A DNA stretch of 64,000 nt from Hermatobates lingyangjiaoensis (GCA_026182355.1 JAPFBL010000241.1:124001-188000), one strand, 5' to 3'; counted from the stretch's first letter, positions 10,390 through 21,334 are shown. Notes: generated by a model from the letters alone, not told the origin. Numbers and translations are program-made.

Positions 10390-10990
10390 CACTAGAAAAC
10401 ATCACAAGCAGCAGACAACGGGAATATGTTAATGACCAAGGAAACAGTCTCTTTATGCCTTCTCTCCTCTTATATTTCCAATTACATCGTTTAAAACTTT
10501 TATTTTTATAAAAATTTAACAAAAATAAATCATGTGAAACTTTTCTGTACTGTTTAATTTTTAAAGTAACGAATTTATCCCGGCGTTAATTTAAGAGTGG
10601 CATTTGAGATTTTGCTTCATCATCATTCATAGATAAAAACCCTCTCACTCCACGTGATTAACAAATCAGTTCATTTGTATATTTTCTGATATTTTTAAAT
10701 TTCACATTGATTTGTGTTCAATATAAAAATATTTGTTTCTTCTTAATAGAGAATTAAAAGTTGCTGAATTCGGGTTTATTAATATACATTAGTACATTAT
10801 AAAATTTGTTAATAAAAAAAAAGACAGAATAATATTATTGGAATGTCGCATAATATTGCACTATTTCCATTAATGTTTAAATTGGTTATAAAAGCAAATA
10901 CGATGTTGCTAACTGTGTCGGTTAAAGCTATAGTACCAGGCACTGCAGATATTGATTAGAGTCAGTCGTCTTCCGTGTAGTCATGATAAC
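10388..10990. other. AT-rich stretch without recognised genes
   Basis: No gene supported. Ends at a (TA)n tract at about 11005-11028. Confidence 0.3.
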
Positions 10991-11086
10991 TTTGAATTTC
11001 ATAATATATATATATATATATATATATTTATTCACTGTTTCGTTATTGAGGGCTAGGTCAAATAAAAGAAAATAAACTCCTTTCTA

Positions 11087-11126
11087 GGCCGACGTTTCGA
11101 TGTATTTGTACATCATCTTCAGGGCT
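11087..11126 (-). ncRNA. Hammerhead-like ribozyme motif, family F
   Basis: Minus strand: CTGAAGA, T, helix II GATGTA/TACATC with loop CAAA, GAAA, self-complementary ACGT, C17, helix I GCC/GGC. The cleanest motif in the window. Confidence 0.7.
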
Positions 11127-11261
11127 AAAATTAGAGTAAGACTATAATACATTTATCAAAACAATTTACAACTCACATAGAGAAATAACACACACATTTT
11201 TTTTTTAAAACCAACTGCTACTCAGTAGCAGTTTGCTTCTGAACGCGAGTACTTCGCACTT

Positions 11262-11295
11262 CTTCCCGATGACGACGGATGTCGAAATATCGAAG
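11262..11295 (+). ncRNA. Hammerhead-like ribozyme motif, family D
   Basis: Helix I CTTC (11262-11265) pairs with GAAG (11292-11295). The core reads CCGATGA instead of CTGATGA, then C, helix II GAC/GTC, GAAA, ATAT, C17. The U4-to-C change probably reduces or abolishes cleavage. An identical copy lies at 49980-50013. Confidence 0.5.
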
Positions 11296-11384
11296 TGAGT
11301 TCTGTAGTGTCTTTCTGTGTTCTTTTCTATGTGTTAAAGTGTTTATTGTCCACACGGACCTTTCATTTTATATATATATATATA

Positions 11385-11566
11385 TATATATTCGGAAATT
11401 TTGGTAGCAGTCCTTCCTTGACACACACATTATTGAAAATGACACCAAATTTAGCTGATACCTGTTTCTTAACAAGTTTCTCAATTTTTCTAAATAACAC
11501 TCTCGTTATTTCGTCTACACAATAAAGTACATCTCCTATGGTCGACATGTTTTGAATGATCAACAT
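11385..11566 (-). pseudogene. PLE N-terminal ORF fragment
   Basis: Minus strand: a frame containing VLFRKIEKLVKKQ and then FNNVCVKEGLLPKFPNI ends in (IY)n of the (TA)n tract. It follows a ribozyme-like motif (11540-11579, minus; GAAA is mutated to AAAA). A second inverted, partial copy of the same start lies at 11640-11700. Confidence 0.55.
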
Positions 11567-11811
11567 TCATCATCAGGACGTGAATAAGACCTAAGGTGAA
11601 TTATCTGGTTAATTATATATACATTGAGAAGGTAGAAGGCGTTGACCATAGGAGATGTACTTTATTGTGTAGACGAAATAACGAGAGTGTTATTTAGCAT
11701 TAGATGAGAAATTTGGGAAACTTATTTTTAAATTAAAACAAAAAAATCGAATTTAACATATCAACAAGGTAAAAGCTGACATGTTTTTTTAAATATATAT
11801 ATAAAAAAAAA

Positions 11812-11997
11812 AGATTTCACATAAACAGGTGAAATAACAATCAATAATCAAACCACAATAAGAAATGGGAAAACAAGACTAAGATCTTAATTGGGTTTTC
11901 ACACTGACGAAGACCGCTTGTTACGGTTGAAAGATCTTAGTCTTGTTTTGCCATTTCTTATTGCGGTTTGATCATTGATTAATATATATATATATAA
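11812..11997. mobile_element. Family B palindrome with plus ribozyme motif
   Basis: The left part is a minus-strand family B tail (TTTCACATAAACAGGTGAAA to AAGACTAAGATCTT), cut inside the ribozyme. The right part is a plus-strand unit with CTGACGA at 11904-11910 and GAAAGATCTTAG. It ends at GATCATTGAT then (TA)n. Helix I is weak because ACA replaces GACT. Confidence 0.65.
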
Positions 11998-12009
11998 AAG
12001 TGAAGTGAG

Positions 12010-12067
12010 TTCTGTACTGTCTTTCTGTGTTCTTTTCTCTGTGTTAAAGTATATATATATATATATA
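12010..12067 (+). mobile_element. Family D tail fragment ending in (TA)n
   Basis: GTGAGTTCTGTACTGTCTTT through GTGTTAAAG to (TA)n, identical in layout to the tail at 50.01-50.06 kb. The ribozyme core itself is missing. Confidence 0.65.
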
Positions 12068-12600
12068 AATTGGTTCAACGAAGTCAATTAAATAAATTTT
12101 AAAAGAATGCAGACATGTTGGGGAGTGGAAATACCTGTGTTCTTTCTCCCTGTTGATATATACATGTTACTGCTTGCCTAAGCCTTTGAAGCCTTTTTCA
12201 GGTTTGATTGAAAAATCTTTGAATTTAAATTTTATGATTTAAAAATATTAATGTTATGCTGAATGTTTAAATATACGAGTAGTTTCACTTTTTGCATTAT
12301 TAAGACTTCTAAAATTGTCAATTCGTGATGGTTTTTTTTCTAATTGTTTTTATATTCGTCACCTGCATCTTTGGGGTTAATATCGTGGTATAAACCTCCT
12401 GCATATACTTATTAGGTGCTTTAGTCATCGACTGCATCGTGACCCTGCTTGATAGGGAAGTATTAGTCATACTAATTTTTCAGAGTACCAAGGGTATAGC
12501 AGTCACTCAGACCTCTAACCCCAAAGGATTAAGAAATAGTTTATTATGAAAAACACTATCTGTCTTCAGCTATAAAGGCTAAACCACGGTAAGAAATCTA
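12068..12600. other. AT-rich stretch with a possible short inverted-repeat element
   Basis: CTTTGGGGTTA near 12371 and TAACCCCAAAG near 12519 form an 11 bp inverted pair around about 160 bp, possibly a MITE. No duplication is clear. Confidence 0.3.
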
Positions 12601-12750
12601 GAAATATGAGTATGATCTTTCAAGGAAAACAAGTGTTTTCTTTGTCAGAGTCTCACTCATAAAACACAGTCTCTTATTTTCTGTTTGAACCGTCATCAGT
12701 GTTTTGAGAGAGAAATCAAGCACGCTGTTGCAGAAACAATTGGAGACCTA
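12601..12750 (-). mobile_element. Degenerate family B and family A ribozyme units
   Basis: A decayed minus family B motif (TGATCTTTCAAGG..TTTGTCAGAGTC) is followed by a decayed minus family A motif (AGTCTCTTATTTTCTGTT..CGTCATCAG). Several core changes are present in each. Confidence 0.45.
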
Positions 12751-13536
12751 ACGACAGTTCTTTAATAAGAATCATGCAACGTAGCTTTGTATTCACCAAT
12801 CATGTTAACCTAGTTCACATTTCGCCATTTGTTATCACAATTATTGAAATAGGAGTTTCTGTTTGAGGTTGACATTGAAGGTGCTAGTGTGATTGTGAAG
12901 GATACTCGGGTGGGTAAATGTTTTGATGGACGTAAACCGGAACTGGTAACGTCCTTCGTCACGAAGTGGTACTTGTGACTGAGTAGCAGTGCGTCACGCC
13001 AGGTCCTTCCTTCATTTAGTATTCTAACTAGTCAGTTTATTTTTTTAAAGCAGGGGTTCTCAAGGGGGGTGAAATTCACCCCCTTTGAGTGAATTTTGGG
13101 TTTTCAGGGGGGTGAATTATGACCACAATAAGTTTACAGGGTGATGAAAACGATTGTAGGTTTTTAATTATAAATTAAAACATACTATTTTGTTTTGAAA
13201 TTGGTCAGCTCGGTTGTTTGAGTATTTGAGCTTTCTAAATGAGTTTCAATGGCTTGGTAGTCTGATGGGTTATACTCATAACTGCATTTGTATGAAAAAT
13301 GTTACAAATAGCATTGTGGACGACATCCGTGGATGGTTGAATGTACAGCATAAAGAAAAATTGAAAAATGATGATTTACCGATATGGGAAATGTGAATTT
13401 GTTTTTAACGTTGTCTTTTAGTTCTTTTTACCCTGATTTATTGTTTATCACCTATTTTATATATTCATCAATAATTATAATTTATATAATTCTATTATAA
13501 ATATAATCAATGTAAAGTTGTAAACGTCTAACGTAG

Positions 13537-13790
13537 GTGCAGTCAGTTATTATGTGGTATTTACTCATTGTAGGGTAAAAAGCTAATAAAATGGTCTCCA
13601 CATATAAAAATTTAATGGTATAAACAAGGCGTTTCGAACAGTGAGTAGCTCTCTCAGTTGTACCACAGACACTCACCCTTGTTTAATGCCTGAAGAAGAA
13701 CACTACGTGTTCGAAACGCGTTGTTTATACGGTTAAATTTTTTATATGTGGAGACCATTTCATTAGCATTTTACCCTACAAGTTAATTTT
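13537..13790. mobile_element. Family E palindrome nested in hAT element
   Basis: The left arm (from CAGTCAGTTATTATGTGGTA) is the inverted copy of the right arm (ending ATTTTACCCTACA). The right-hand ribozyme at 13686-13727 is well preserved. The left core has been disrupted around 13645-13665 (TGAGTAGCTCTC). Confidence 0.7.
13686..13727 (+). ncRNA. Hammerhead-like ribozyme motif, family E
   Basis: CTGAAGA at 13690-13696, extra A, helix II GAACAC/GTGTTC (6 bp, loop TAC), GAAA at 13713-13716, self-complementary ACGCGT, U17, predicted cleavage 13722/13723. Helix I is weak. Confidence 0.55.
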
Positions 13791-13931
13791 TACTACTTTG
13801 TACTAGTAGATAAGTTACCTACTTTGTAACCTACTTACAAAGTACTTTTACTACTTTGTGGAATTTTACCCTGGAAAGAAGAAGGAGTGGGAGGAATGTC
13901 ATTGGGGTAAATGCTGAGAACCCCTGTTCTC

Positions 13932-14812
13932 TAGTGGCGTAGCAACTATTTTTGCCACCCGGGGCGGTAAGAATATTTGCCCCCCCCCCCCCCCCCCCGG
14001 GCTCCCTATCGCTGTTGATAATCCATTAACCTTCAAAATTCCAGAAAAGTCCTCAAAATATTTATTTTCATGGAATTCCAATCAAGGCTCTAATTTTAGA
14101 CCCAGACTTCCATCACGTCTTATTGTTATAATAGTACAAGGGTCAAGGGTCAACTAGCCATGCACAGCAAGGTGCATGCCAAATTAGTGGACAGGCATCT
14201 AGGCCTTTTACCACTTCATTCTCTAAATTAGTTTACGTGGCGGGATACAAGCTAAAACTGGCGCTTTTACTTGTCCCTTGTATTAAAAAAATAAAATTTC
14301 CTTGGCTAGCGTGAACCTTTGACCAGTGACCAGAGCAGGCTTACAGCAATATAGAGACTTAAGAATCAAAATACATACAACGCCCAACAGTGAAAGAATG
14401 AAATGATGAAAATATTAATCACATGGAGCCCATTCCACAGTCCACTCATCGTCAAGCACACAGCACGAAAGCAGAGTTAGGAAAAGCAGAGTTATAACAG
14501 TACTCGTATGCTGTGCAAGCAAATATAATAAACGTTCAACCCAATTAAAAAAATGGTTTTCAAAAATTTAAAATACATTAATTTTTAATTTTCAAATATT
14601 ACGGTTGAAAAATTCTTAAAAACAGTATTGCACGCATGAAAAAAATTAACATAATTACAACCTTAAAAACTAAGTTTGGTATAGGATCTCAGTTTTTTTT
14701 TTTAGTTTTTATTACTCTATTTTTATTTTTTTATTTTTAAACCCTTAAAACTGCCACCCTCTTGGCACCTGCGCCGGGTGGACCACCCCTCCCCTTCTTT
14801 GCTTTGCCACTG
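13932..14812 (+). mobile_element. Second hAT-like element adjoining the first
   Basis: The left end TAGTGGCGTAGCAAC and right end GCTTTGCCACTG resemble the CAGTGGCGTAGC termini of a common hAT group. Subterminal G/C tracts (17 C at 13981-13998, and CCGGGTGG..CCACCC near the right end) are also typical of it. No convincing 8 bp duplication is seen. It starts six bases after the previous hAT element. Confidence 0.55.
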
Positions 14813-15239
14813 TATAGTTCGCATGTTGTTAAAGTATACCTACCATTGATAATTATTATGTACGATTTAAAACAATTTAGTTTAAATTTCTGTGAAAAAC
14901 GTATAATGTTTATTTTATTAATAAGGGATGAACTGGTTAACACATAGATCGTCAACACTGGCGCATTGCGCAACTCCTGCAGTATCAAGGTGCTTCCTGC
15001 AGTCGCAATATGTTATTTTGATAAATGAATTGAAAAAAAAAATCACAAATCCAAACCCGTCGTGTAGGGCACGGGTCTCTCTCTGGCTAATTTTTTTTTT
15101 TAATAATGTATGTATTATATGTAAACTAAAACGATGTATGGATTTAAAACTAATGAATTTTTATAATAAAATAAATAATTTGGATAAAACAGATGACTGA
15201 GATTAACTTGGCTGGTAGAGAATAAACGCCAATAAATAA
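14813..15239. other. Unique stretch
   Basis: No gene recognised. GC-richer sequence at 14940-15010 (ACACTGGCGCATTGCGCAAC). Ends at a short (TA)n. Confidence 0.3.
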
Positions 15240-15600
15240 ATATATATATTTATATATATATAAAACTATAGTTTATCGACTCGAGTTCAGATTATTAAGG
15301 AACATCAAATTGAAACTCTCATTACGCTCAAACGTTTCGGTTTTATTAAAACCTCTTCATAGGCTGCAAAAGCAGAAGGAGAATATACAGTAGCGCAACG
15401 GCAAGTAACAACCGCAAACGCAATGCTACTTGCCGTTGACATACAAGTGCAATTAGGTTCATCTAATTTTCTGAAGAACGGATTACATAGAAATTTTGAG
15501 TCTATAAGTTAGTTGCCGAAACTTACAGAAGTGTTGATCTTTGATAATCTCGAAACTAAGTATGTTACATTTGACGATATTTCATTTTATCAGTGAAGAT
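15240..15600 (-). mobile_element. Family G terminal-repeat unit
   Basis: Minus-strand unit ending 'AACTATAGTTTT' in (TA)n. It contains CCTATGAAGAGG..AAAACCGAAACGTTT (15328-15362), a hammerhead-like layout whose core is TATGAAGA rather than CTGATGA. Related units lie at 34.64, 45.48, 52.5, 52.74 and 54.96 kb. Confidence 0.5.
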
Positions 15601-15619
15601 ATATATAGTATACGACCGG

Positions 15620-15835
15620 TTATATTGGATCGAGCACTGGTCGGGCTTGAATGAACACGCGGACACTGAACTGTTTCGCGTCGGGCCAGATATGAATGGC
15701 CTGTGTTTCATTTCTCGAAAGTTTGATAGTTTTAATGGAGGGTGGTTTTAAGTTTGAATGATTGAATAATGTCATTTGATGACCGCGAGTGTATATTGCT
15801 AGACAATTGTAACAAGGCGCGGCTGTGACGTACAT
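15620..15835 (-). pseudogene. Possible PLE C-terminal (endonuclease-like) fragment
   Basis: A 71-residue frame directly upstream (on the minus strand) of the family G terminal repeat. It contains CYNCLAIYTRG and NETQAIHIWP, loosely resembling the cysteine pair and the E-A-I region of PLE GIY-YIG domains. This position, just before the terminal repeat, is where such a domain would lie. The match is weak and rests on memory of the family. Confidence 0.3.
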
Positions 15836-16254
15836 AGTAAAGCCATTCCACTGATCGCCCAGGTATACGTAGTTATATCAAAACAAGTTGTTAAACATAC
15901 CGTATTCTCAATATCTTACTCAGTTTCCTTATTATGAGAGCTTTCAATTTTTTTTTTCTTATTAGCGATTTGCATTCACTGGTTGAAAACAACTTTCACA
16001 GGGGTCACAACCTTCATCCAATACACTTAATTTTGACTCACCATCTTGTGTGATCCGATGATCTGATGTGTTTTTTTTTTGTTCAATAACTTTCCAATAC
16101 TTTCTTTATGAAAGTTGAAACATGATATCGATTAGTTTAGTGCCAGTTACAGTATATTGTATATTTATTTATTTATTCGGGTAACTGAGAATAATTAATA
16201 GTAGAAATATTCTAAAGCTTTTGGCTAGGAGTCGACGAATGATCAATATCTCAT

Positions 16255-16545
16255 TCTTCTCTCTCTCTCTGTCTCTCGCTGCCTCTCTCTTCTCCCTCTC
16301 TCTCTCTCGCTACTCTCTCTCTGTCTCTCTCTCTCTCTCCTCTCTCCTCTCTCTCTCTCTGCGCTCTCTCTCTCTTCTCTCTCTCTCTCTCTCTCTCTCT
16401 CCTCCTCTCTCTCCTCTTCCTCTGTCTCTCTCCCTTCTCTCTGTCTGTCTCACTCTCCTCTCCCTCTCCCTCCTCTCTCTCTCTCTCCCTCTCCCTGTCT
16501 CTCCTTCTCACTCTCTCTTGTCTCTCTCTCTCTCTCTATCCTCTC
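16255..16545. repeat. (CT)n-rich low-complexity tract
   Basis: About 290 bp of nearly pure pyrimidine on the plus strand. Both long open frames across it (serine/leucine on plus, arginine/glutamate on minus) are consequences of the repeat. Confidence 0.9.
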
Positions 16546-16609
16546 TGTTTTCCTATTTAAAAATATGGAAATTTTAAAATTTCCAAATTTTGAAAAATGT
16601 TTAAAGACC

Positions 16610-16650
16610 CAACCTGACGATGACTATAGAATAGTCGAAAGCTAGTATAT
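16610..16650 (+). ncRNA. Hammerhead-like ribozyme motif upstream of PLE ORF start
   Basis: CTGACGA at 16614-16620, extra T, helix II GACTAT/ATAGTC (6 bp, loop AGA), GAAA at 16637-16640, self-complementary AGCT, A17, predicted cleavage 16644/16645. Followed about 108 bases later by an ATG opening the conserved PLE-like N-terminus. Confidence 0.65.
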
Positions 16651-16752
16651 AATGGTCTTGTAAGTTATGTTATATTCTTTACATGTGATGTTAATTTTCA
16701 ATTGTATTTAAATTGTTGAAAAACTATTAAAGTGTTTCAAAAAAGTGTCTCA

Positions 16753-16899
16753 ATGTCCTTTGGACAACTCATTTGGGAATTACCACCTTATATTCGTAAG
16801 ACTGTCAGGAGACTGGAACAGCTTAGTTTAAAAGTCGTTAATACCGAAGCTGCGGTACATTTCAACAAAATATGCCTCCAAGAAAATTTGCTGCCAACC

Positions 16900-16908
<9 letters not shown>
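16753..16908 (+). pseudogene. PLE N-terminal ORF fragment after ribozyme
   Basis: From an ATG at 16753 the frame reads MSFGQLIWELPPYIRKTVRR, then LEQLSLKVVNTEAAVHFNKI and CLQENLLPTCTY, before dissolving into (IY)n in the (TA)n tract at 16905-16936. It is closely similar to the frames at 51735 and 52318, which also start MSLGQL. A ribozyme lies just upstream in all three. Interpreted as the 5' end of a PLE, cut off at the TA tract. Confidence 0.65.
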
Positions 16909-16936
<28 letters not shown>

Positions 16937-16939
<3 letters not shown>

Positions 16940-17060
16940 CCTCCTCCGTTCTTCGACGTAGGGAGGAGATCTCTCTCACTTCGTCCTCTCTTCTAGTCCA
17001 CTCCTGATGACTAACAACAGTTGAAAATATTGAATTCTGTAAGTGTTCTCTTTATTCTTT
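16937..17060 (+). mobile_element. Family C ribozyme unit
   Basis: GGGAGGAGATCTCTCTCACT to CACTCCTGATGACTAACAAC. The hammerhead-like motif at 17001-17036 has GTTGAAAATATTG where the better copy at 40673-40706 has GTTCGAAATATTG. The left side abuts (TA)n. Confidence 0.55.
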
Positions 17061-17219
17061 TTTCTGTTTCGTGCTTTGTGTAATTTAAAGTTTATATATA
17101 TGTAAAATTAAAGTTATAACTAGAAAACACACATAAAAAAACGCGGTTCTCGATCATTTCGGCTGTCTTCAGGACAGGAGAAAAAGAAGAAGAGGGGACA
17201 CAGGAGTGGACGCGTGACT

Positions 17220-18240
17220 GATATATATCTAGATGTTTGAATTTTAATAATTGCTTGTCAAGTATCTGGTGCTGTTGGATTATATGTTGACAATTAGATT
17301 AAACCATTCATTTCTTCAATAGGACAAGGTGTTAACAGTAGAAATTGATGATAATATTTCTGTACCTCTTAAGAAATTGCTCTGTTCTAAGTGAAGGTTG
17401 TTTGTGCCTCGTAGTAACAATTTTTTTTTCCCATATACTTCACATCGTGTTTCCATGTAGAGATTTAATTTATCTGTCGTGTACTGTTGGCAGTTGTTCA
17501 GATGACGTTCTCTCTCTCAGGTTTTTGTTGACTGGTTGAAGGCGCTGGTGAAGCTGACTCACGACATGTTATCATCCTAATGGGTGCGTCACTCAGTACT
17601 TGCCTAACCTGATGAAACTCCCACATCTCACATTTACAATCTCTTCTTTACCTTCAGTCATTCAAATCATGTCCATAGAGTTTCTAGTTTATTGACGATT
17701 TTTTTTTTGCTTTTTTTTTTATTTCGCTAGGGAGAAAAATAGTATCAAATATTAAAAAAAAATAGGTTGTTAAAATTATTTAGTTCATTCTAGAACATAT
17801 AGAATCAGAAATAAAAAAAAAGTAATATTTGAAATACAATCTAATATGACAAACATATTTTTGTGAAGCAATCAATATGTAATTGATAGTGCGATTAGGA
17901 AACATTTCAAAGAAATTAAGTGTTTTATAGATTTATTTAATAGGTTTTTGAAATAGTTAACTCTTTTTAACTATTTCTTTAATTGAATCTTTTCTAACAC
18001 AGTCTTTCGTCATTTAACGAGTACTATCCATTAAGATACATTTCTTTAAGACTAGTGCAAGACCTTACAACTCCATCTTGAAGGGAATTCTGAAGATTTT
18101 ATCATCAGACACAATGAGAAATGACCTACTTCATATTTTTACTTTACTTATTAATAATAATAATAATAATAATAATTATTATTATTATTATTGCTAATTA
18201 ACTGGAAGTCCAAGCATTATGTGCGTTAGCATTCACCTCC
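17220..18240. other. Unique stretch with (ATA)n hairpin
   Basis: No gene supported. (TAA)n followed by (TTA)n at 18150-18192 forms a hairpin-capable repeat. GC-richer unique sequence lies at 17470-17640. A (TA)n tract follows at 18244-18271. Confidence 0.35.
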
Positions 18241-18320
18241 TTGCTATATATATATATATATATATATATAGTTAACACATGAAAGAGAAAAAACAAATAA
18301 AGACACACACAAAAGACTCA

Positions 18321-18354
18321 CAACGATATTTCGACAGTCGTCGTCATCGGATAG
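18321..18354 (-). ncRNA. Hammerhead-like ribozyme motif, family D
   Basis: Minus strand: core CCGATGA, C, helix II GAC../..GTC, GAAA, ATAT, C17 and GTTG. The core carries the same U4-to-C change as the copies at 11.26, 49.98 and 59.67 kb. Confidence 0.45.
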
Positions 18355-18472
18355 AAGTAGTCCCTTTGAGTAGCTGAAGCTAACTCAATATATATATATA
18401 GGTAAAAAGATTTCACATAAACACGTGAAATAACAATCAATGATCAAACCACAATAAGAAATGGGAAAACAA

Positions 18473-18515
18473 GACTAAGATCTTTCAACCGCAACAAGCG
18501 GTCTTCGTCAGAGTC
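18473..18515 (-). ncRNA. Hammerhead-like ribozyme motif, family B
   Basis: Minus strand: GACT helix I, CTGACGA, A, GACCGC..GCGGTT helix II, GAAA, self-complementary AGATCT, U17, AGTC. Complete. Confidence 0.65.
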
Positions 18516-18775
18516 AAAAACCCAACTCAGTTGGGTTTTGACATAATAAACAAAAAAAATATTATTTGGCATAATAAACTTTATAATGAACAAAAAAAAA
18601 ATGAAAAGGTATAGTTTGCTTAAGATAGATAACCTAGGCTACTCGGTCTCTCTGTAGCGAGAAAAAAAAACTTACGGTAAGTCTAGGATAGAATGTAATA
18701 CAATAATTAGTTGCATATTACTATTATCACTGAGGTTAGTGTGATTTATATCATTAATATGGCAAATCGTCATAT

Positions 18776-18912
18776 TTCGTAAGATGATCTTGGAGTGGTT
18801 GGAGTGCTTTCGGACGTTGTCCATCTTTGATGGCAACTACAGTTGCGAGTGAAGATTGACAACGTCCGAAAGTGCTCCAACGACTCCAAGATCATCTTAC
18901 GAGGTATGACGG
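18776..18912. repeat. Near-perfect palindrome, about 55 bp arms
   Basis: CGTCATATTTCGTAAGATGA is mirrored by TCATCTTACGAGGTATGACG, with about 25 bp between arms. GGACAACGTCCGAAAGCAC on the minus strand resembles a helix II/GAAA block without a recognisable CTGATGA. Possibly a decayed ribozyme unit pair. Confidence 0.6.
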
Positions 18913-19756
18913 TTTGGTAATATTAAGAATATAAACAATAAGTAGTATTAACTGTCTCAGGTGATAATGTTGAAAGCGAATCAGAAATATAATTAGCTAC
19001 GTAAATTCAACAAGGTCTTACTAATGACGCATCAGATATATTATCGTTATCACTTTATTTTATGTTTTGATTAGTAATTGAGTGCCTGGTGTCAGTCCAC
19101 CTTATTATATCTGATTTCATGATGAATAATTGTATTTATTAAAGCGTGTAATACTGCTGTTGCTTATTTCTTTTTGATGTTTGATATTCTATTTAATGTT
19201 AAGTTGATATAGATCTTTTGAACAAACGCAATAAACAGTAACTGAAAGTGAAAAAGTAGTTAATGTCATTAGTCATGCCCTAACAAAAAAACAAAAATTA
19301 GAATGAGTGATAGAACACCGATACATCTAAGGACAAATGTAACATGAAGTTGATGACAAAGTGTTTGAAACTAGTTGTTGCTTAAAATCTTTTTGTAGAG
19401 ACTTGGTGTTTCTTTAACTCATTCTAATCATGAGTTTATATCACATAATAGAGGATTGCACTGCTTCTGAGAAGAAACAAAAGAACATGCAAGCAGATAT
19501 TTGGTTGAATATCGGTAACATTAATTCTTATGCAGTATATTAGTACGTAAAACTTAATGCTCGGGGTTGTGTAATTCTTAAGTTTTGTTTTACATCTCTT
19601 CAACAAATATTCGAGGAAATCCCGAAAGCCGTCTGAAGAGAAAATGTCTAAGGGACTTCTTAGTGAATTATACATTTTTATTAGTTTTTTTTTTTTCACT
19701 CCAAGAAGTATAGTCGCTGGATTATTTCTTCCCATACTTGCCTCCATAGACAAGTG
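18913..19756. other. AT-rich stretch without recognised genes
   Basis: No gene or repeat supported. The 191-residue open frame on the minus strand at 19436-20011 runs into the transposon at 19759 and has no recognisable domain. Confidence 0.35.
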
Positions 19757-19758
19757 TA

Positions 19759-20490
19759 TACAGTAATCCAATCCCTCACTTTTCGTGGATAATGGGGACC
19801 GAAGACACCCGGTGAAAAGCGAAAATCCGTGAATAATGGACGCGCCTTTATAAAAGCCTCTAAAGCTCAAACAACGACCTTTCCAACAGAGAGAGAATCC
19901 TGACCTTACTGAATACTGTACTGTATTGTAAATAAAAATGAAAAATAAAAAGACAAAAATAAGAAATAATTCTGAACAAAGACTAATGTGTAGTGCAGTG
20001 CGTAGATTCACAAGGGCGTGGGTGGCGTGGTAAACTGGAAGTTGGGCGATATGAATTAGCCAATCAGATCAAAGGAAACATCTTTGGTTATTTGTTTATT
20101 AATTTCAACTTCTTTTTTTTTTGATATTTTTATTATTCTCTTGTTACGATTGATTATGTTTTAATAGTTTTCATTAATTTTTAGTCTTTATTGAATATTT
20201 TTTAATAGCTTTTATTGGCCTTTAATTTAATACTGCAGAATATATTTTGACCCAGAAAGTCACTGGTTGTTTGATATCTTTCTCAATCGTACAAAAAGAA
20301 TCCTGTATATTTTCTTCTCTAATACTAACTACTGTACTTTTTCATTACGAGTTGTATTTTTTTTAATTTTTTACTGCAATTACAGTTGAATATTTTTTGA
20401 TATTTTTTAATTTTCAATTGAACTTTTCAGGACCCCGCGAAACAGTGAACCCGTGAAAACTGAACCGCGAACTATTGAGGGATTACTGTG
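19759..20490 (+). mobile_element. Tigger/pogo-like Tc1-mariner element, non-autonomous
   Basis: TA duplications (19757-19758 and 20491-20492) flank inverted ends TACAGTAATCC and GGATTACTGTG. The subterminal blocks GAAAATCCGTGAATAATGG and CCCGTGAAAACTGAACCGCG resemble the 'CGTGGATA/CGCGAA' blocks of Tigger-type MITEs. About 732 bp with no transposase frame. The AT-rich centre is unrelated to the ends. Confidence 0.75.
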
Positions 20491-20925
20491 TATCTGTTTT
20501 ATCTTTGTCGTTGGTAATGTTAAATTTCCATTGTGACTATGTAAAATAAAGTTATAAAAAAAATTATTGTTTTAAAGTATTTTAAGGGAATTGAATAATA
20601 ATATGGAGGGAGGAAGACTTATTAAAAGTAATTTTTTTTCTTGAGGCTCGTTTTCAGTTGCATCTTGTTGGCAGGGGAGTCATATTAAGGACATCTGCAG
20701 GCTTTGATGTAGTAAGAGATCTAGGAAGGCGACCTTGACGCCGCTACTCCTTTTACGTAACTAGCCCATCCATATCAGACTGCCAGTTAACTCTCAATCT
20801 GTGTTCTTTATCATCCGCGTGTGCAGCCTTCTAAGATTTGTATATAATCAATGCTTACTTTATCCCACAACCATTTAAAATCACCAACAATTCTTACTTG
20901 TAATTTTCAAAAAAAAAACTATACC
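20491..20925. other. Unique stretch with GC-richer island
   Basis: No gene supported. The island at about 20690-20830 (AGGCGACCTTGACGCCGCTA) is unique in the window. Confidence 0.35.
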
Positions 20926-21245
20926 TACCGTCTTTTCCCGAAAATAAGACAGTCTTGTTTCTTTTTAGGTACAAAATACGTTCTAGTACTTATTTGGGGG
21001 GGGGGGGGGCTTCAAATACAATAAGTACTAGGTAATAATCAGATTTACAAAACTGAAATGGACAAACGTTGTACCTGCCCCGTCACTCTATATAGACTGT
21101 TGCAGTATATTTTATTTTGAAGATAAATTCAAATTTTTAATAAGTAGTGCATTCCTTGAAACGAACTGTAGAGGTAAAGAAGAAATTTTTTTGGAATGTT
21201 TTGTACCAAACAATTCTTTGAAATATTAGGGCAGCTAGAGATAGT
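20926..21245 (+). mobile_element. Truncated 'GAAAATAAG' DNA element
   Basis: Begins TACCGTCTTTTCCCGAAAATAAGACAG with a G14 run at 20996-21010. The block around 21150-21235 is the reverse complement of 38250-38335 in the fuller copy, so this copy is rearranged. The far terminus is missing. Confidence 0.5.
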
Positions 21246-21334
21246 TTAGAGATAGAGAAGTTTACATGTGGTGTTTCACTTAAATTTAGAAATTATATTG
21301 CATGAACATTTTCAATTTATGGAAATAGAATCCC

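Larger units (their letters stand above)
11029..11391. mobile_element. Family F unit (minus) and family D unit (plus)
   Basis: The minus-strand family F unit has its ribozyme at 11087-11126 and outer end 'TTATTGAGGGCTAGGT' next to (TA)n. A plus-strand family D unit follows with its ribozyme at 11262-11295 and tail CTTTCTGTGTTCTTTTCTAT. It ends 'CACACGGACC..TTTTA' in (TA)n at 11370-11391. Confidence 0.65.
13051..13926 (+). mobile_element. hAT-type element with nested family E palindrome
   Basis: Termini CAGGGGTTCTCA and TGAGAACCCCTG are inverted. The flanking octamers TTTTAAAG and TTCTCTAG match only partly, so the duplication is decayed or absent. A 60-residue frame (13214-13396) is not recognised as transposase. 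The right half contains an inserted family E palindrome (13537-13790), which must therefore be younger than the hAT copy. Confidence 0.7.
18272..18540 (-). mobile_element. Family D then family B units (minus)
   Basis: The family D unit (ribozyme 18321-18354) is bounded by (TA)n on both sides. A family B unit then starts at AAGATTTCACATAAACACGT, with its ribozyme at 18473-18515 and end CCCAACTCAGTTGGGTTTTG. Confidence 0.7.

Noticed and set aside
16221..16577. 118-residue Ser/Leu frame and 86-residue Arg/Glu frame
   Set aside because: Both are translations of a (CT)n tract.
19436..20011. 191-residue frame on the minus strand
   Set aside because: Half lies in AT-rich unique DNA and half inside a Tigger-like transposon end. 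No recognisable domain or codon signal.
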